DNA of 59,076 nucleotides, taken from positions 1 through 59,076 of the forward strand of contig JAOCPU010000094.1 of the NCBI GenBank assembly GCA_035772785.1, given 5' to 3'. The notes under the pieces are model-generated. The model worked only from the letters and a program-made list of their open reading frames with translations, was not told the origin of the DNA and ran no database searches. Within the stretch, counting starts at the first letter, position 1. Every line of letters begins with the position of its first letter. This document shows, piece after piece, positions 22,442 to 34,035 of this stretch. Both the position numbers and the translations under genes were made by a program. Origin of the DNA: Phlebiopsis flavidoalba (Eukaryota; Basidiomycota; Agaricomycetes; Polyporales; Phanerochaetaceae).

Positions 22442-22600
22442 GCCGCCGTTCTCGTGAACGACGGCGGAGGATGGGAGTGCGCGAGCAGAAGAGTTGCGGG
22501 CGCTCCGGACTTGCAACGACGACGCGGCAAGCGCCGGGGTTTCTCCAGAGGCTGCTCGCTCGCTCGCGCGCGCTGCCTTGGTGAAGGCTCGCTATCACTG
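22442..22600. repeat. Partial copy of the GCCGCCGTTCTCG element
   Basis: It starts GCCGCCGTTCTCGTGAACG three bases after the preceding miniature element. It is collinear with the reverse complement of the right half of 13775-13928 as far as CAAGCGCC near 22535, then diverges. Confidence 0.6.
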
Positions 22601-22759
22601 CACTTCAGGCCTCGGCCGCGCGTGGCAGCTCTTCTACCGCGGCACTGAGCCTCTCGACGATGCCGCGAGCGTGCGCGCAGCCCTCGGCGGTGCTCTTCCA
22701 TGACCCAATGGACCCCAAGGAGGAGGCGGAGGACATCGTTGGAATTGACGTGTCGGCGC

Positions 22760-22975
22760 CCGCGCGCACAGAGCCGAGCGCAGCTCGGCGAGGAGCGCGC
22801 CCAGTAGAATACTTGGTGTGAGTAGATATTATTACTGTAATTTTTAAATATTCTAGCCTTTCACATAAACTATCTTGCGATCTGATTACATTAGGCTCAC
22901 TGGCGCGTCCCCCCTTCACGTATCAGCGCGCGCACGAGCCGAGCTCAGCTCGGCGAGGAGCGCGCCCAATAGAGC
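22760..22975. repeat. Direct repeat pair carrying a GCCGAGC palindrome
   Basis: A unit of about 48 bp at 22760-22808 recurs at 22927-22975 (GCGCGCAC...GAGCCGAG, then CAGCTCGGCGAGGAGCGCGC). In the second copy GCCGAGC TCA GCTCGGC is a perfect 7-bp-arm palindrome; the first copy has one change in the arm. The intervening 118 bp is AT-richer. Confidence 0.75.
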
Positions 22976-24111
22976 ACCGTCTACCGGATACTGCAAGTAT
23001 CTACTGTAAGTCACAAAAGGTTATTCATAAATCGGTCGAGCCAGAAATGGCCCATATCCGCTAGTTTCATATTTGGGATTCCGCTGATGTTTCTACTGTT
23101 AACGCTGTCTGCCTTTGGGAGACTAGCCTGGCCGCTTCTTGATCAAATCGTAATCTTGGGCTCTGACTTTTGTCGCGACCTTATCATGCCCCACTTCAAA
23201 TTCAGTACATACCATGAACTCTCTCTCAAAAATGCAATGCTCCGGTCGCGCATATGCGAAGCCTCAGCCTCGAGAGACGCAGATCCGTACCGAAAGCGGA
23301 CTTTGGCGTGAACTCGCAGGTCGGCTATTCTCTGCTCATTTGTTTCTAAAGCTCTGTTCGCATCCAGAGCACTCAAATAACGAAGAACACTCCACTCAAC
23401 CCGCTCGGGCCCCGGGCTCGCGCTGCCTTATCGTTAGGGAGGCGGGTGGTGTGTTTTTTGCGCAATGATGGCCGTCGAAAAGCAAGTGTTCGACGTCAAA
23501 GGCGGGCCCAAGGGTTGGTCGCAAGACGCTGACTCGCCGAAGTCGGATCGCAGCTGGGATTGGACCTGGGGCTGCAGTTATGCTTGCAACCGCTGGCGGC
23601 GACGCAGTGGACCACAGGGCGCAGGAATGTCGATGAGAATGAGGTTAGGTGGCCTAGACAGGAAACCCGCAAATCTCACCCTGCAGTTAATGGATTTTTC
23701 GTTGGCGTTGTTGAGCAATGACAGCTGGTGTCGTGGGCAAGTTCTAGGAGAGTGAAGCAGAAGTGTTCGGCTGCACGCCCACGCGGTCAGCACGCCCTGG
23801 AGCTCAAGCTGCCCGCGATTCAATGTGGTAAGTACGTTCGTCATATACGCGCTTTTTCCGACATGTACTTAATGACGGCTAAGCATATAGTATACTTGGG
23901 CCGAGGCCATTTGACTCTAGCCTAGCACGTTCGCGGCCCCGACGCGGCCAAGGGAGTACTCGGTCAGCAAGCTTTGACGTTTTAGTGGCGAAGAGCGAAT
24001 ATGTTGGACGGTGTTGTGCGCGACAATCTGTTTGGAGACATGGTCCTGCGCTACGCAAATGCTGGAATCCGACGCGTTTACACCGACCAGTACGACGCGT
24101 CTCGCTGCGTT
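22976..24111. other. No confident gene
   Basis: Short frames on both strands, none with a recognisable domain. GTAAGT-like donor sequences occur (for example 23827) but I cannot build a supported model. Confidence 0.35.
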
Positions 24112-24414
24112 TCACAGCGTGAATTGTGGGTATACACAGCAGTATGCACCTTTGAGCGACACGCGTGAAATACTCGCGAGTTTGTAACCGTAGCGCACTC
24201 GACGCATCCGATGACGTTTCGCGCATACAACAACTCCCAAAGTAATGAGCACACCAGCGAAGAGTCCGCTGCCGCGTTTGAGAGCCTCTGTCGCGCTCCC
24301 ACGCACGCCTATGGTGTAGAGTAGCGTAGCGACAACGGCATAGACGCAAAGTGTCTTCGGCCGAAGGCGACGGCCCTCAGGTGATGCACCACACCGCGGC
24401 TCGCGGAGACTCAA
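24112..24414 (-). CDS. Hypothetical small membrane protein
   Basis: A 100-residue frame downstream of the transcription-factor gene on the same strand. Two hydrophobic stretches are visible, LCVYAVVATLLYTIGV (residues 22-37) and GLFAGVLITLGVVVCA (about 50-65), joined by a short polar loop and followed by a basic tail (KRHRMRRVRYGYK). This would fit a two-pass membrane protein. There is no family match that I can name and the frame could be chance, so confidence is low. Confidence 0.25.
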   Translation of the reverse strand: MSLREPRCGASPEGRRLRPKTLCVYAVVATLLYTIGVRGSATEALKRGSGLFAGVLITLGVVVCAKRHRMRRVRYGYKLASISRVSLKGAYCCVYPQFTL

Positions 24415-24718
24415 GAGCTGTGCGGTTCAAGCTTCCTTGTATTGATGTGGGGTATTACACTAGTGCAAACAACAGGGTCGTTCGGATGGTACAGTAGGTA
24501 CGAGGGCGGCGGGCAGACGAAAAGGAATGTGACGTGTATATAACGCGGACGCGCGCAAGAGCAAGCAGGAATTAAGAGATGGATAGGTATATACGAGCGA
24601 CGAGACGCGTGGTCCCGGGCGAAGAAGTTCAAGCGCAAGATAAGGAAGAGAAAAAAAGAATACCCTACAGTTGTAAGTTAAACGGCAGCAGAGAGATACA
24701 TGGTACAGTTTTAGGCCC

Positions 24719-27449
24719 TCATTCCAACCGAGACTCGTACTTGAGACTCTCCTGAGGGAGAGCCAGGGGGAGGCGATACGCTGCCTGCGGGTGATGCGGA
24801 TACGGCGCGCCATCCGGCATAGCCAGGGCCAGGCGATCCAGTTCCTGCGCGTCCTGGAGAGCCATGTCCCCCCAGCGTACGCCGGATAGTACTGGGGAGC
24901 GAGCGGGGGACTGGGGCGTTGGCTCGCGTCGCGGTAGGCGTCCATGTGGAGGCGGATGAGCTGCTCCTCCTCCTCCGACTTGCGGCGCAGGCGGATGGTC
25001 TCTTCCTGGTAGTGCTGCTGGGCCTGCATCTGGATACGCCGCATCTGCTCTTCCTGCTGGCGGCGGAGCTCCTGCGAATAGCGGTGCGCCCCGGCCGGCG
25101 ACGACAGGCTCTGCTGCTGGGGCGAGTGGGGACGGTGTGCGGTCGTAGAGAGCAAGCTGGGATGCGGAGGATACGAGTCGGAAGAGGTGGTTGGGCGAGA
25201 GGCACCGAATGCTGGCGCTGGGCCTGGGTAGTGGTACAAGTGGTCGAGCTGCTGGTTCATCAGCGGGGTCATTGCAGAGTTCCATGACGGAGAGCCGTCG
25301 AGACTGGGGTCGTGAGTCTGCGCCGTAGTCATATGCTGTTGCGGTGCCAGGGCGCCGGCCAGCGCTATACGGGCGAACATCTCCTCGTTCACGGTACTCG
25401 TCGTGGTCGCCGTCCTCGTCGTCGGATCCTGCGTAGGGTCGCTTGCGGGGATTGGCGAGGGCTGGCCCATCGGCGGGGAAGGTCGCTGACGCGGGGGTGG
25501 TAGAGGCTGGGGCGTGGAATGAAAATGGTGAGTCGTATGATGCGCCTCCAACAGGAGATGTGGGCTCGTCTCCTGGGGCATCTCCGCGATATACGCTCCC
25601 GTAGTCATATCGCTCCCCGTCGTGGTCCAGCGCCAGTGTTGTGAGCGATAGTGATAGTTCGGAGACGAGCTGCGACCAGGGGGGGTAGGGTTGGGCCAGG
25701 TCGGGGTGCGCCATAGTAGTAGGATGCGGGAGCGGTCCCAGGCCGAGTGGCGGTGGATGGTCGTCGGTCGCGGTATGCGGCATACGGCCTGTTGGGGTGG
25801 GTAGGGGTAGAACGTGCGCGGATGTGAGCGGTGTGCTCCGTGCTGTTCACGCTGCATGCTTCGGGACGAAGAGCGGTGGAGGGGCGGGTGCGTGCGCGAG
25901 AGCGAGGGCGGGAAAAGCCGGCGCCGGGATGCGGCGACGTGATGGCAGAGATGGCCCGAGAGTGTGGCGGGAGAGATCGATCACCCGCCGGCTGATGCTG
26001 CTGTCGCAGGGCGGCTGCTAGTTCCGGGGCGACTGCTGCGCCGCTGCGGGGCCGAGGTTCGGGGAGACTGAAGCTGAATGGGGTGGGCGGCGGGGACGAG
26101 AAAGGACTGGCCGGGATGTTGGGGGCGTGATGGACAGAGACAGCTTGGGGGGACACGAAAGGACTGGCCGGGGTCACGAAAGGAATGACTGGGGGCCGAA
26201 AAAACTCGTCGCCGCCCTCGTAGCCGGTGCTGGTACAGGGCGCATGCTCATCGGCAGCCCGTCCTCCTCCTTGATCGCCATGGCCGGCGGCGCGAAGCCG
26301 CAGCGCGGCCATGCCCTGCGGGTCCATCGACCGGCGGCGGCCGCGGTTCTGCGGCCTGGGCACTGCGCTTGCCGCGCGGGGCACCCTTGCCGGCGGCGGT
26401 CATGTTGGCGTGCAGCGACGTGAGCTCCTGCATCATGCGCTCGTTCTGATCTTGTTATCGGCGTGCACGGTACTGGGCGTGCTGGCGGAGGTTGTCGAGG
26501 CGGGAGAACTGCATTCCCACAGTGGCACGTAAACGGCCGCTCGCCCGTGTGCTTTCTGTGCGATGGGAGCAGAAAACGTCAGATCAAAGCCTAGCGGAGG
26601 GCACAAGGGGACACGGAGATGGGGAAGCGCGGACTGCGCGCGCGGGCTGGGGTGCCTACGCGTGACTGGCGAACGCGGCCAGGAAGACACGGAGGCAGAC
26701 AGAGGCGTTCCCGCGCGGGGAAGAGGCCGAAGTGGGCACGCCGAGCCCGAGACGCGTTGACCCAGCCTGTTCAAAGCGCGTCGCGCAGTACTCGACGACG
26801 CCGGCGCAGGGCGAGCGACACTGTGGCTGTCGAGCAACAGCACCCGAGGAGGCTAAAGACCCAGCGTCGCGCGTCCACATGTCCTCGCACGACATGGTGT
26901 CGCGACTGCGGGTGCCACTCTGCAGAGTGCCCACGCGGCTCCAACCAACCCCTGGCAGCGGGCGAGTACGGATAGCCTGCGCACGACGGCTGGGCGCCCA
27001 TACTGCACAGGCGACCGCACAGCGAGCACTGGACCACAATGCAGCCACCCGCGCGTCGACACGACATGGACAGAGCGCAAAAAGTGCCCACGTCGTCATG
27101 GGCCAGGTCGAGCGACCCCTGATCGCGAAAAAGAGGGTGTAAAAGGGGGTGGATAGGAGCAACGGAGCGTACCTTATGTGCCTGGCAAGGTGCTCGCTTC
27201 TGCTAAAGACCATACGACATTCTCCATAGCCCCTGCACTGAAAGGTCTTTGCGGGCGCGGGGCGGTAGCGCTTTGTCGCGGCGGCGGGCGAGGGACGCGG
27301 GGGGTTGGAAGAGCGGCTGGGGCGGTTGGGCGACGGCGGCGGCCATGTCTGGGGGAGTGCGAGAGGCGACGAGCAGCAGCGTAGAGGTCGTCGTGGTCGT
27401 CGTTGCTGGCGATGTCGTCGTCAATGTGATCGACGGTCGAGGGATCCAT
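24719..27449 (-). CDS. C2H2 zinc-finger transcription factor
   Basis: The start I chose is MDPSTVDHIDDDIASND at 27449. After one frame change the first finger is FQCRGYGECRMVFSRSEHLARHIR, ending at a donor (AG|GTACGC, 27172). The intron runs to 26556 (617 bp, CTGAC branch and CACAG end), long for this genome. The next exon gives KHTGERPFTCHCG and, with indels, QFSRLDNLRQHAQ and NERMMQELTSLHANMTAA. This two-finger FSRSEHLARH/FSRLDNLRQH pair is typical of fungal stress-type C2H2 regulators binding DNA in the nucleus. A long Pro/Ser-rich part follows, then RPQSRRLSVMELCNDPADE (about 25300), a coiled Glu/Gln/Arg segment (QELRRQQEEQMRRIQMQAQQ, about 25060), and the end WGDMALQDAQELDRLALAMP...SRLE. 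Five or more single-base frame changes are needed. The family is confident, the exact target unknown. Confidence 0.75.
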
Positions 27450-30304
27450 GGGCTCTGGCGGGGACAGCGCAACCTAAAAGGGTGCCTTGCTCACCTGCTC
27501 AATTAAGCAAATCAGGCACTGAGGGGCGGAGTTTTAACTCTTGGCAGACGCCCGATGCTCCCGGACTGTCGGGTTCTGGCGACATTCCCCCAGGCACGGC
27601 CTCCCCCCGGCCCCGACGATCTGAGATACGGCAAGCAGAGCCTGGCCATCAACGCTTCCCACCAGTTCACTCAGAGTCTGCCGCAGGAGCAGCGAGCGAG
27701 TTCTCCAGGTCCTGCCAAGCTCTCCCAGTCGTCCCAGCGTGGCATGCAGCTGTCACCCGCAATCCGCCCACGCGGAACGGCTCTGTCCCAAAACGGGCGT
27801 GTGCGCTCCTGATGTCCGCGGCTCGCGATTCGACGCTCATAGACTGTCGTGGCGGCATCTGTTCGCCATGTCCTCGCTCGCACTGACGCGCCGAGCGGCG
27901 GCCTGAACTGGGCAGGGATCAAGCACCGGCTTCGCGGGCCACGCGATCTGGGCCGCCGCGTACTCCCGTCCATAAAACAACACACCGCGCGCTGCCGTGT
28001 TCACCCAGTTTACGTGTCGTATGCCAGTTTAGGTGGTAACAATCAAAAAAATTGTTGTCTCAGTCCCGTCCTGGCCCTCTCGCGCTCTTTATCGCGCAAC
28101 AACGGACGGACGCGGCCTGCCCATGGCTTTCGCGTCGTCGGCACCGCGTGCGTGCCCCGGCGCTGCGACACAATCCACGGCCTGGACCAGCGCACGGATA
28201 TGTTGCAGCACTTTTCGGTCAGGTGGGCAACATATGTATCAATCAATCATCCGCGAGAAAAGCTTCTTCCTCGCCGCAGTGCCCGACTGCCCCTTTGTGC
28301 AACGCGGCTCCGTTCGTTCAAACTGTGAGCTCGCTCGAGCATAGCTGCCTACCTGGAAATCGGGTGTTTCCTGTTCGCTGACCACTCCAGCGCCTTCCAG
28401 TCCGCCTCGCTAGTTTTCTGTGCCCATCGCAATCAACGCCCAAACGCTATAGCCCATCACTCCGCCGCGCAAATAAATCACGCTTTAGGTTATCCGAGTC
28501 CAGAAGTCCAAAGTGAAACCGCCTCGCCCGGCGGGTCGACGTCCGCCCGGCGCGCATTCCGCCCTAGCTCGTCCCACGCCATCCTTTGTCAGCATAATTT
28601 AAACTCCGTCCATCGCTTTGCGCGCGTCCGACCATACGAATGTGCCCATCGAACGTCCATCGCGCCTCTACCGCCTCGGGCTACCTGCCGCCGGCTGTAC
28701 CAAGCTAGGTCCGCGGCAGGGGCATCACATCGTCCCCCTTCCGCACGCACACACGGCGTCCACGCGCTTCTTTCGCCCCCGCTTGCCACGGAGCTGACCA
28801 CGCAACTCTGCTTTTTTTTTTTTACGTTCAGCGCGGCGTGTGCGCCGTGCCAGCAGCAGCATGTGCTGCCGTACGCCCGCGGTGCGTGTTGCGCCGCAGA
28901 GGGCAATGTAAAACGGGCCTCGACGGGCGGAAAAAGCAGCTGACGGGCTGGGGGCGGTATTGATGAGCGTCGCTGCGTCTTCCAGCTATCGCCCCGTTTC
29001 GACACTCTGCTATTGGGAGATGACTCGCGCGCACTAGCATGCCAGCTGACTATGAGTAATAAAACCGCCAGGAGAATAGCCCCGGGGCGGCAGAGGCATG
29101 GGTCGGGACGAGCCTAGCAAACTATTAGTTTTTTTCTTTTTGTTTGATTTTCGTTTGCGTCGCGATTAGTCCGCGAATCGGTCGCGTACGTTCTGGAAAA
29201 CCGGCGACCGCGCGCGCCCGCTTGACCGCATTACGGCCAAATCTCGCATCGTGGGAGCGGACCGAGTCGCTCCGCCCGTCCCACGGCGACACCACCAAAA
29301 AAAAACTAGAGACGAGTTCAAAGCGTGCGCGGTGGTTCTGGTGGTCCGCAAAGCGGTCACAATACACGCCGCGCGCGGAAACGCATCGTGCGCACTATGA
29401 CTCTTTGTGGCCATACTGCGTGCGCTGGCGAGTTCCCCGGCAGGGGCCCTGGGTACCTGGATCGCTGCCAGTGGGCTGCCCCCGTAACGTGCATTCTTCG
29501 TCCTTGCATCGAGACTCCACAAAGGACTCTGCATCTGTGTGCCTGCGCGGCGGAGCCTGAATGGCTGTGGGGATGGTGTGCAGCGAAGACGGGCTGTGGT
29601 CGTGCGTTGCAGGCAGCCGGCGGATTGCCAATGCGTCGGTGCGAGCTATGCCTGGGGGGCGATCCGCGCGCGGCCGATCGTAGGTTGTCTCTTGACTGGC
29701 GGGAGCTCCGAATTCGAAGTAAGCACAGCCTCGCGTTCTCGCGTTCGTGGGGCTCTAGAGGCCTGTGCACAGCTCGCGGGATGGGCGGTTTTACGACACT
29801 CTGCATGAGGTTTCTACGGTCTGTTGGGCCCTCTGCGGTGCACCAATGCTTCCGGCGGTAGTCTACTGCCAGCACCGAGATGCGATGAACGAGGACGACC
29901 CCGGCAATAATCGCATACGCTGCGGCGTCCTCGGTCGTTGACTTCGTGGAGTGCGCGGCGCGCGTCCCATTGGCTCGTTCGACACGCGGGGCGCCCGCGG
30001 CGGGCCATCACGGCGCCTGCCGAAGGGGCCTGGGCCCCCTGTCGCAGTGGACGGCGGGAGGCTGTAATCGTACACCCTGCGATAGATTGCGCACTGCCTT
30101 TTGCGGGTCCACCCGTCGAAATACAAAGCGTAGGCCACATGCGGCGAGGTCGAGAGAGAGGAGGTAAGTAAAAAAAAAGACAAGGACGAGGAGGTGACAG
30201 GCAGGCTCTCAGGTGGCACCTCGACTCCGCTCGTTTCGGTCGTCTGAAGGCTCGGCGGGCGGCTCTTGTGCGCGCAGGGCAGCGGGCCTTGCTTGGGCTT
30301 GTGA
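27450..30304. other. No confident gene between the transcription factor and the mariner-type element
   Basis: GC-rich sequence with short frames on both strands, none recognisable. The first few hundred bases are probably the promoter and leader of the minus-strand transcription factor. A T-run of about 14 lies at 28811-28824. Confidence 0.4.
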
Positions 30305-31032
30305 TACTATGGGTGGCCCAGTGTTTATAAAACTTTTGATGGTCGCGCCCGCCACGCTTTCCTCCCGTCATGTCATGTAAATATAAGTAGCCAGATATAT
30401 GCAATATCATATGGGGGACCTTATTATGATTTTTACTCTTTTTCTTTGTGCAAGCAGAGGGTAGCGGAAGGATCCGGAGGGCCAAGTCAGTGCGTTCCCA
30501 GTGTTTATAATTTTGATGGCAGCGGTCACGGCGTTGTCACGTAGATGCCGCAGCGGCCATCAAGACATACCCCCCTCGCCCCTGTATCTTTCGCACAGAG
30601 ACGCTTGTCGGACGCCCGTCACCCACCGAGGCGGAGCTCGAATTGAATCACGCTCTGCCCTCCCGAACGTCACGTCGAGACTACAGACTTTCACCATTCA
30701 GTCAAAACAGCACACACGATTGAAGTTATATTTTTCCCATGTTATAGGGTTATGTGATAGTGTACAAAAAAAGACCAAAGCCAACGGGGCGTAGGATCAA
30801 GAGTAGCTGGCCCATCAATGTGCGCGCATAGGGAGTTTGGGGCAATTTATTTGACCACTTTACAAAATCCTAGACATTAGCACGCACAAAAAATGTGTCA
30901 ATATTACCAGTGTGTAATGAGAGTAGTAGAGCACCCCCAAAAATATTCTCGCAATGGCCTGACAAACGTGGAAGGAGAAAAGTCGAAATTATAAACACTG
31001 TCCAGATTATAAACACTGGGCCACCCATAGTA
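30305..31032. mobile_element. Mariner-type miniature element with TA target duplication
   Basis: The left end CTATGGGTGGCCCAGTGTTT, continuing ATAA, begins at 30307. The identical 24-bp sequence is inverted at 31007-31030, and TA flanks both sides (30305-30306, 31031-31032). Inside each end is a second copy of CAGTGTTTATAA: 30320-30331 and 30500-30511 on the left; 30989-31000 and 31007-31018, inverted, on the right. The two left copies share a following TTTTGATGG. The 724-bp interior has no transposase. TA duplication and doubled subterminal sites fit the Tc1/mariner/pogo superfamily; it would need a transposase from elsewhere. Confidence 0.9.
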
Positions 31033-33480
31033 GTGCTAGCTAGCCAAACTGACTTGTAGAGATCTCGCACGCCAGACGTGCGCGATGCGCCCCTGGGCGG
31101 GCCTACTTTGTACTGTCGCTGGCATCCCAACAGTGTTCTCGACGCTGAAACCGATGCACGTCCATGCACGTCCGCCGTCGGGCGACCGAGCGTGGGGCGC
31201 GCGTCCGGAACGAGCGATCGAGGATCGCGCCGCCATCTGTCTGCGGCGCACAAGCAGTGTCCACGCCGATAAAAAAAAAAGGCGGTCGCCGGACGTGAGC
31301 CCGCTAGAAGCCCGCCCGCGTTCGTAAGATTTCGTGTCTGGACCGCGGCTACAGAACGACTTTGCAAAGACAGAAACGCCTCGCTATACTCGCCAGGCAA
31401 ATCGAAATTTCGCGTTCATACCCGCGTCAACGCTCTCCCGGCCCTCGCTTCTGTCCCCAGCTCCACTCTCCCGCTTCGGGGCCCAGGCCCCGCGAGAAGA
31501 CTCAGCCTGGGGCTGCGTCCCCGCCCTGCAGCAGCCCGCGGGGCCCGTTTAGCAGCGAGCGGCGGGTGCACACAACCGTAACATTCAGCCTCGGGGGAGT
31601 GGGAAGCAGCGCGAGGCCGATGACAGTGTGCGTATTAGCGAGCAGCTCCGGCGGGGCCCACGGAGGCACTTCTTTGGCCGTTCGTTGCTCGCCTCGCGGC
31701 CGCGCGCGGTGGGAGCTCTTCGTCGGTGTGTCGTCCGCGCCGGGGGCGAGACAGGCCTCTGGACGGCGTGAAGAAGCCTATGAGCGACACGGGGGGAGGG
31801 GGTCGAGCCGCTATTTCGCATTTTGCATTTCGTTTGTGCGGGCCTTCTGGATCGGCGTGGCCGGGTGTGGAAGGTCTGCAGTGCGTGCGTGCATGTAGGC
31901 GAGTGCGGTTGGTCATGTGTGCCCTGCTGTTCGTGACCCTACGATGTGGGGGACGCGTGAGCGAGCGGCAAGAGAGTTGAAAATACAAGGGCCCACGTAC
32001 GTTAGCCTCGTCTCTGCCGTACGTTCCTGCCGCGGCGGGCGTACGGTCGCTCTCTGCACAGATGAGCCGCCACTACTTGGCCCCGACAAGGCCAGCAGTA
32101 CGTGCCGCGCGAGGGACGAGAGCAAGGGGCGGTCGTACCGCTGGCACCTGCGCTGCAAAAAAAAAACCGCGCGTGAGAAAATTGTGCAAAGCTACAAATT
32201 GGCGGGGAGGGGGGCTCACCCATCCTCTCAGGCTGCAGGCTCAGGTTGCCCGCCTGCCCGTGCACCTCACAGCGAGGGAGCGTGCGTCCCTCCCCGCCCG
32301 CCCGCCCGCCCGCCCGCGCGCAAAAAGGGGCCGACTGGCATTTATCATGTCAGGCATGCGCGGGTGATCCGCCTGCGGGTGCCGAATAAGAGCGCAGGAG
32401 GATCTGCTGCCGCCTTGTCCGTCTCTTCTCCCTCGTGGCTCTCTTCCCACCCACCGTCTTGCTGTCGCTCTCTCTTGGCCGCGGGAGGCTCTTGTCCCGA
32501 CTGTACTCGTTTCCTTGCGGCGTAGGCTCTGCGAGGGCGTTGTGGGGCTCGCGCGTGCGTCGAAGCGGGCCGCGGGAGGTGCAGGGGGTGGTGCGGCCGG
32601 GCGAACGCTAGCGCGACCGCGGAGTGTCCAGTGAGCTTTGCAAACCATCACATCGCATGATTCCAGCTTGTGCGAGGGCGTTGTGGGGCTCCCGCGTGCG
32701 TCGAAGCAACTCGCGGGAGGTGCAGGCGGCGGTCGGTGTGCCCGGGGAGTGTGCAGCGCGGGCCCTCGTAAGCCGCATGCCTGGCGTGATGTCGCCTGGC
32801 TCCGTGCCCTTGTTTGCGACTCAATGACCGGGCGGCTGGGGAGGCGAACAGAAGAGACGAAGGGCAGCGCGGGTGGACACCGCGCCTTGATAAGCTACAC
32901 GGACGCTCTATGCACCGCGGGTGTCTGAATGGGTCTGATAGTGATCGTGAAGTTTGTGCTGGAGAGAATGAGCTGGGAGTGCGTCTGCGACTGCGTCCGC
33001 GGAAATGACGAGCGGCGCGCGAGAACGGCGGGCTGTTCTGGGACTGCAGGGTGTGCGCTGTATCGCGATGGGTATGTCATGCGGACGCTCCCCATCTTCC
33101 GATGTGGGAAGCGCAGGGTGCGTTGTATGCGGCCGGTGGGGCACCCGCACCAAACGCGGCAAGGCTGCAGCTCGCGGTGATGCTGTCGCGCAGCGACGCA
33201 TGACGTTTTGTGCCATGAGTTGCGCGACGAGGCCGATAGTGCGTGCCTCCGATTGGGCGCACGACGGTGGTGAGACAATACACGGCTCGCGGTTCTGATA
33301 GAACCGACGCCACCTCCACCGTGCTCGCGCGGTCACGGTGGGCTGTCTGCGCGCGACTACCGGTCGTGGCTCGCTGATCCGGGGTCGCGAAGTCAGGTTA
33401 CGTAGGGGGCCCCAAAGCTTAGCGGGCGCACCTGTGGCTCCTGTGGATGTAGTAGTGCCATTCGATGGGTTTGTGCTTCT
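31033..33480. other. GC-rich region, no confident gene; local repeats
   Basis: Open frames on both strands look compositional. A (GCCC)n microsatellite spans about 32292-32316. A 61-bp direct repeat lies at 32531-32591 and 32672-32732 (GCGAGGGCGTTGTGGGGCTC and onward, about 90 percent alike). Confidence 0.4.
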
Positions 33481-34035
33481 TCAATCTTGGCTGGCTGGAG
33501 AGCGCAGGAGGCCCGGATGGTCGAGGGTCGTACGTGCGAGATGGGGTGCGCAAGGCGGGGGGCACCCATGCGTCGTTCGGGGACAGTATGTATTATCGGT
33601 GCGGCGCGCTATGACGTACGTGGGCGACGTCGCCTGGGAGTCCCCCCCCCCCCCCCCTGACATAATGATAAACGTCGGTGAAAGGGTCTTGCAGGTCGGG
33701 CGGGCAGGGAGATACCGCCGAGCGAGAAATTCACCCTGGGGGATGCGTACAGCGCCGCTGACACGCTTTGGTTCCCTGCAGATGGTGTTGATTCTGTCAC
33801 CAAGCTCCACAGCTAGGGCTGCGAAAGCGAAGTGAAAGGCAAGTCCCATCGCTGAATACTTGTAAACGTTCTCCTGAAGTCGCGTCTTCAAATTCAGAAA
33901 AAGCTCACAATGACGAAACAACTCAGCGGGAGGATCAGGACATTCATACCTGCGGGCTACGCGTTTTTCGCAAAGGCCAGAAAGCGTCGCGCTCGCCCTC
34001 GTCACGTCGTCAACGCACGCGTTGAACAAATCCAA
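33481..34035 (-). CDS. Hypothetical protein
   Basis: A 184-residue frame, start MDLFNACVDDVTRASATLSG, with a moderately hydrophobic helix (YSAMGLAFHFAFAALAVELG, about residue 60). After about residue 125 it crosses a 16-base C run (33642-33657) read as glycines, beyond which the sequence looks non-coding. I do not recognise a domain. The first 120 residues have balanced, protein-like composition. The frame may end earlier or splice. Confidence 0.25.
   Translation of the reverse strand: MDLFNACVDDVTRASATLSGLCEKRVARRYECPDPPAELFRHCELFLNLKTRLQENVYKYSAMGLAFHFAFAALAVELGDRINTICREPKRVSGAVRIPQGEFLARRYLPARPTCKTLSPTFIIMSGGGGGDSQATSPTYVIARRTDNTYCPRTTHGCPPPCAPHLARTTLDHPGLLRSPASQD

Noticed and set aside
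29357..30485. Long minus-strand frames of 120-220 codons
   Set aside because: High Arg/Pro/Ser content typical of GC-rich non-coding DNA; one runs into the mariner-type element; no domain.
32908..33336. Minus-strand 142-codon frame
   Set aside because: Overlaps equally long frames on the other strand, biased composition and no recognisable motif.
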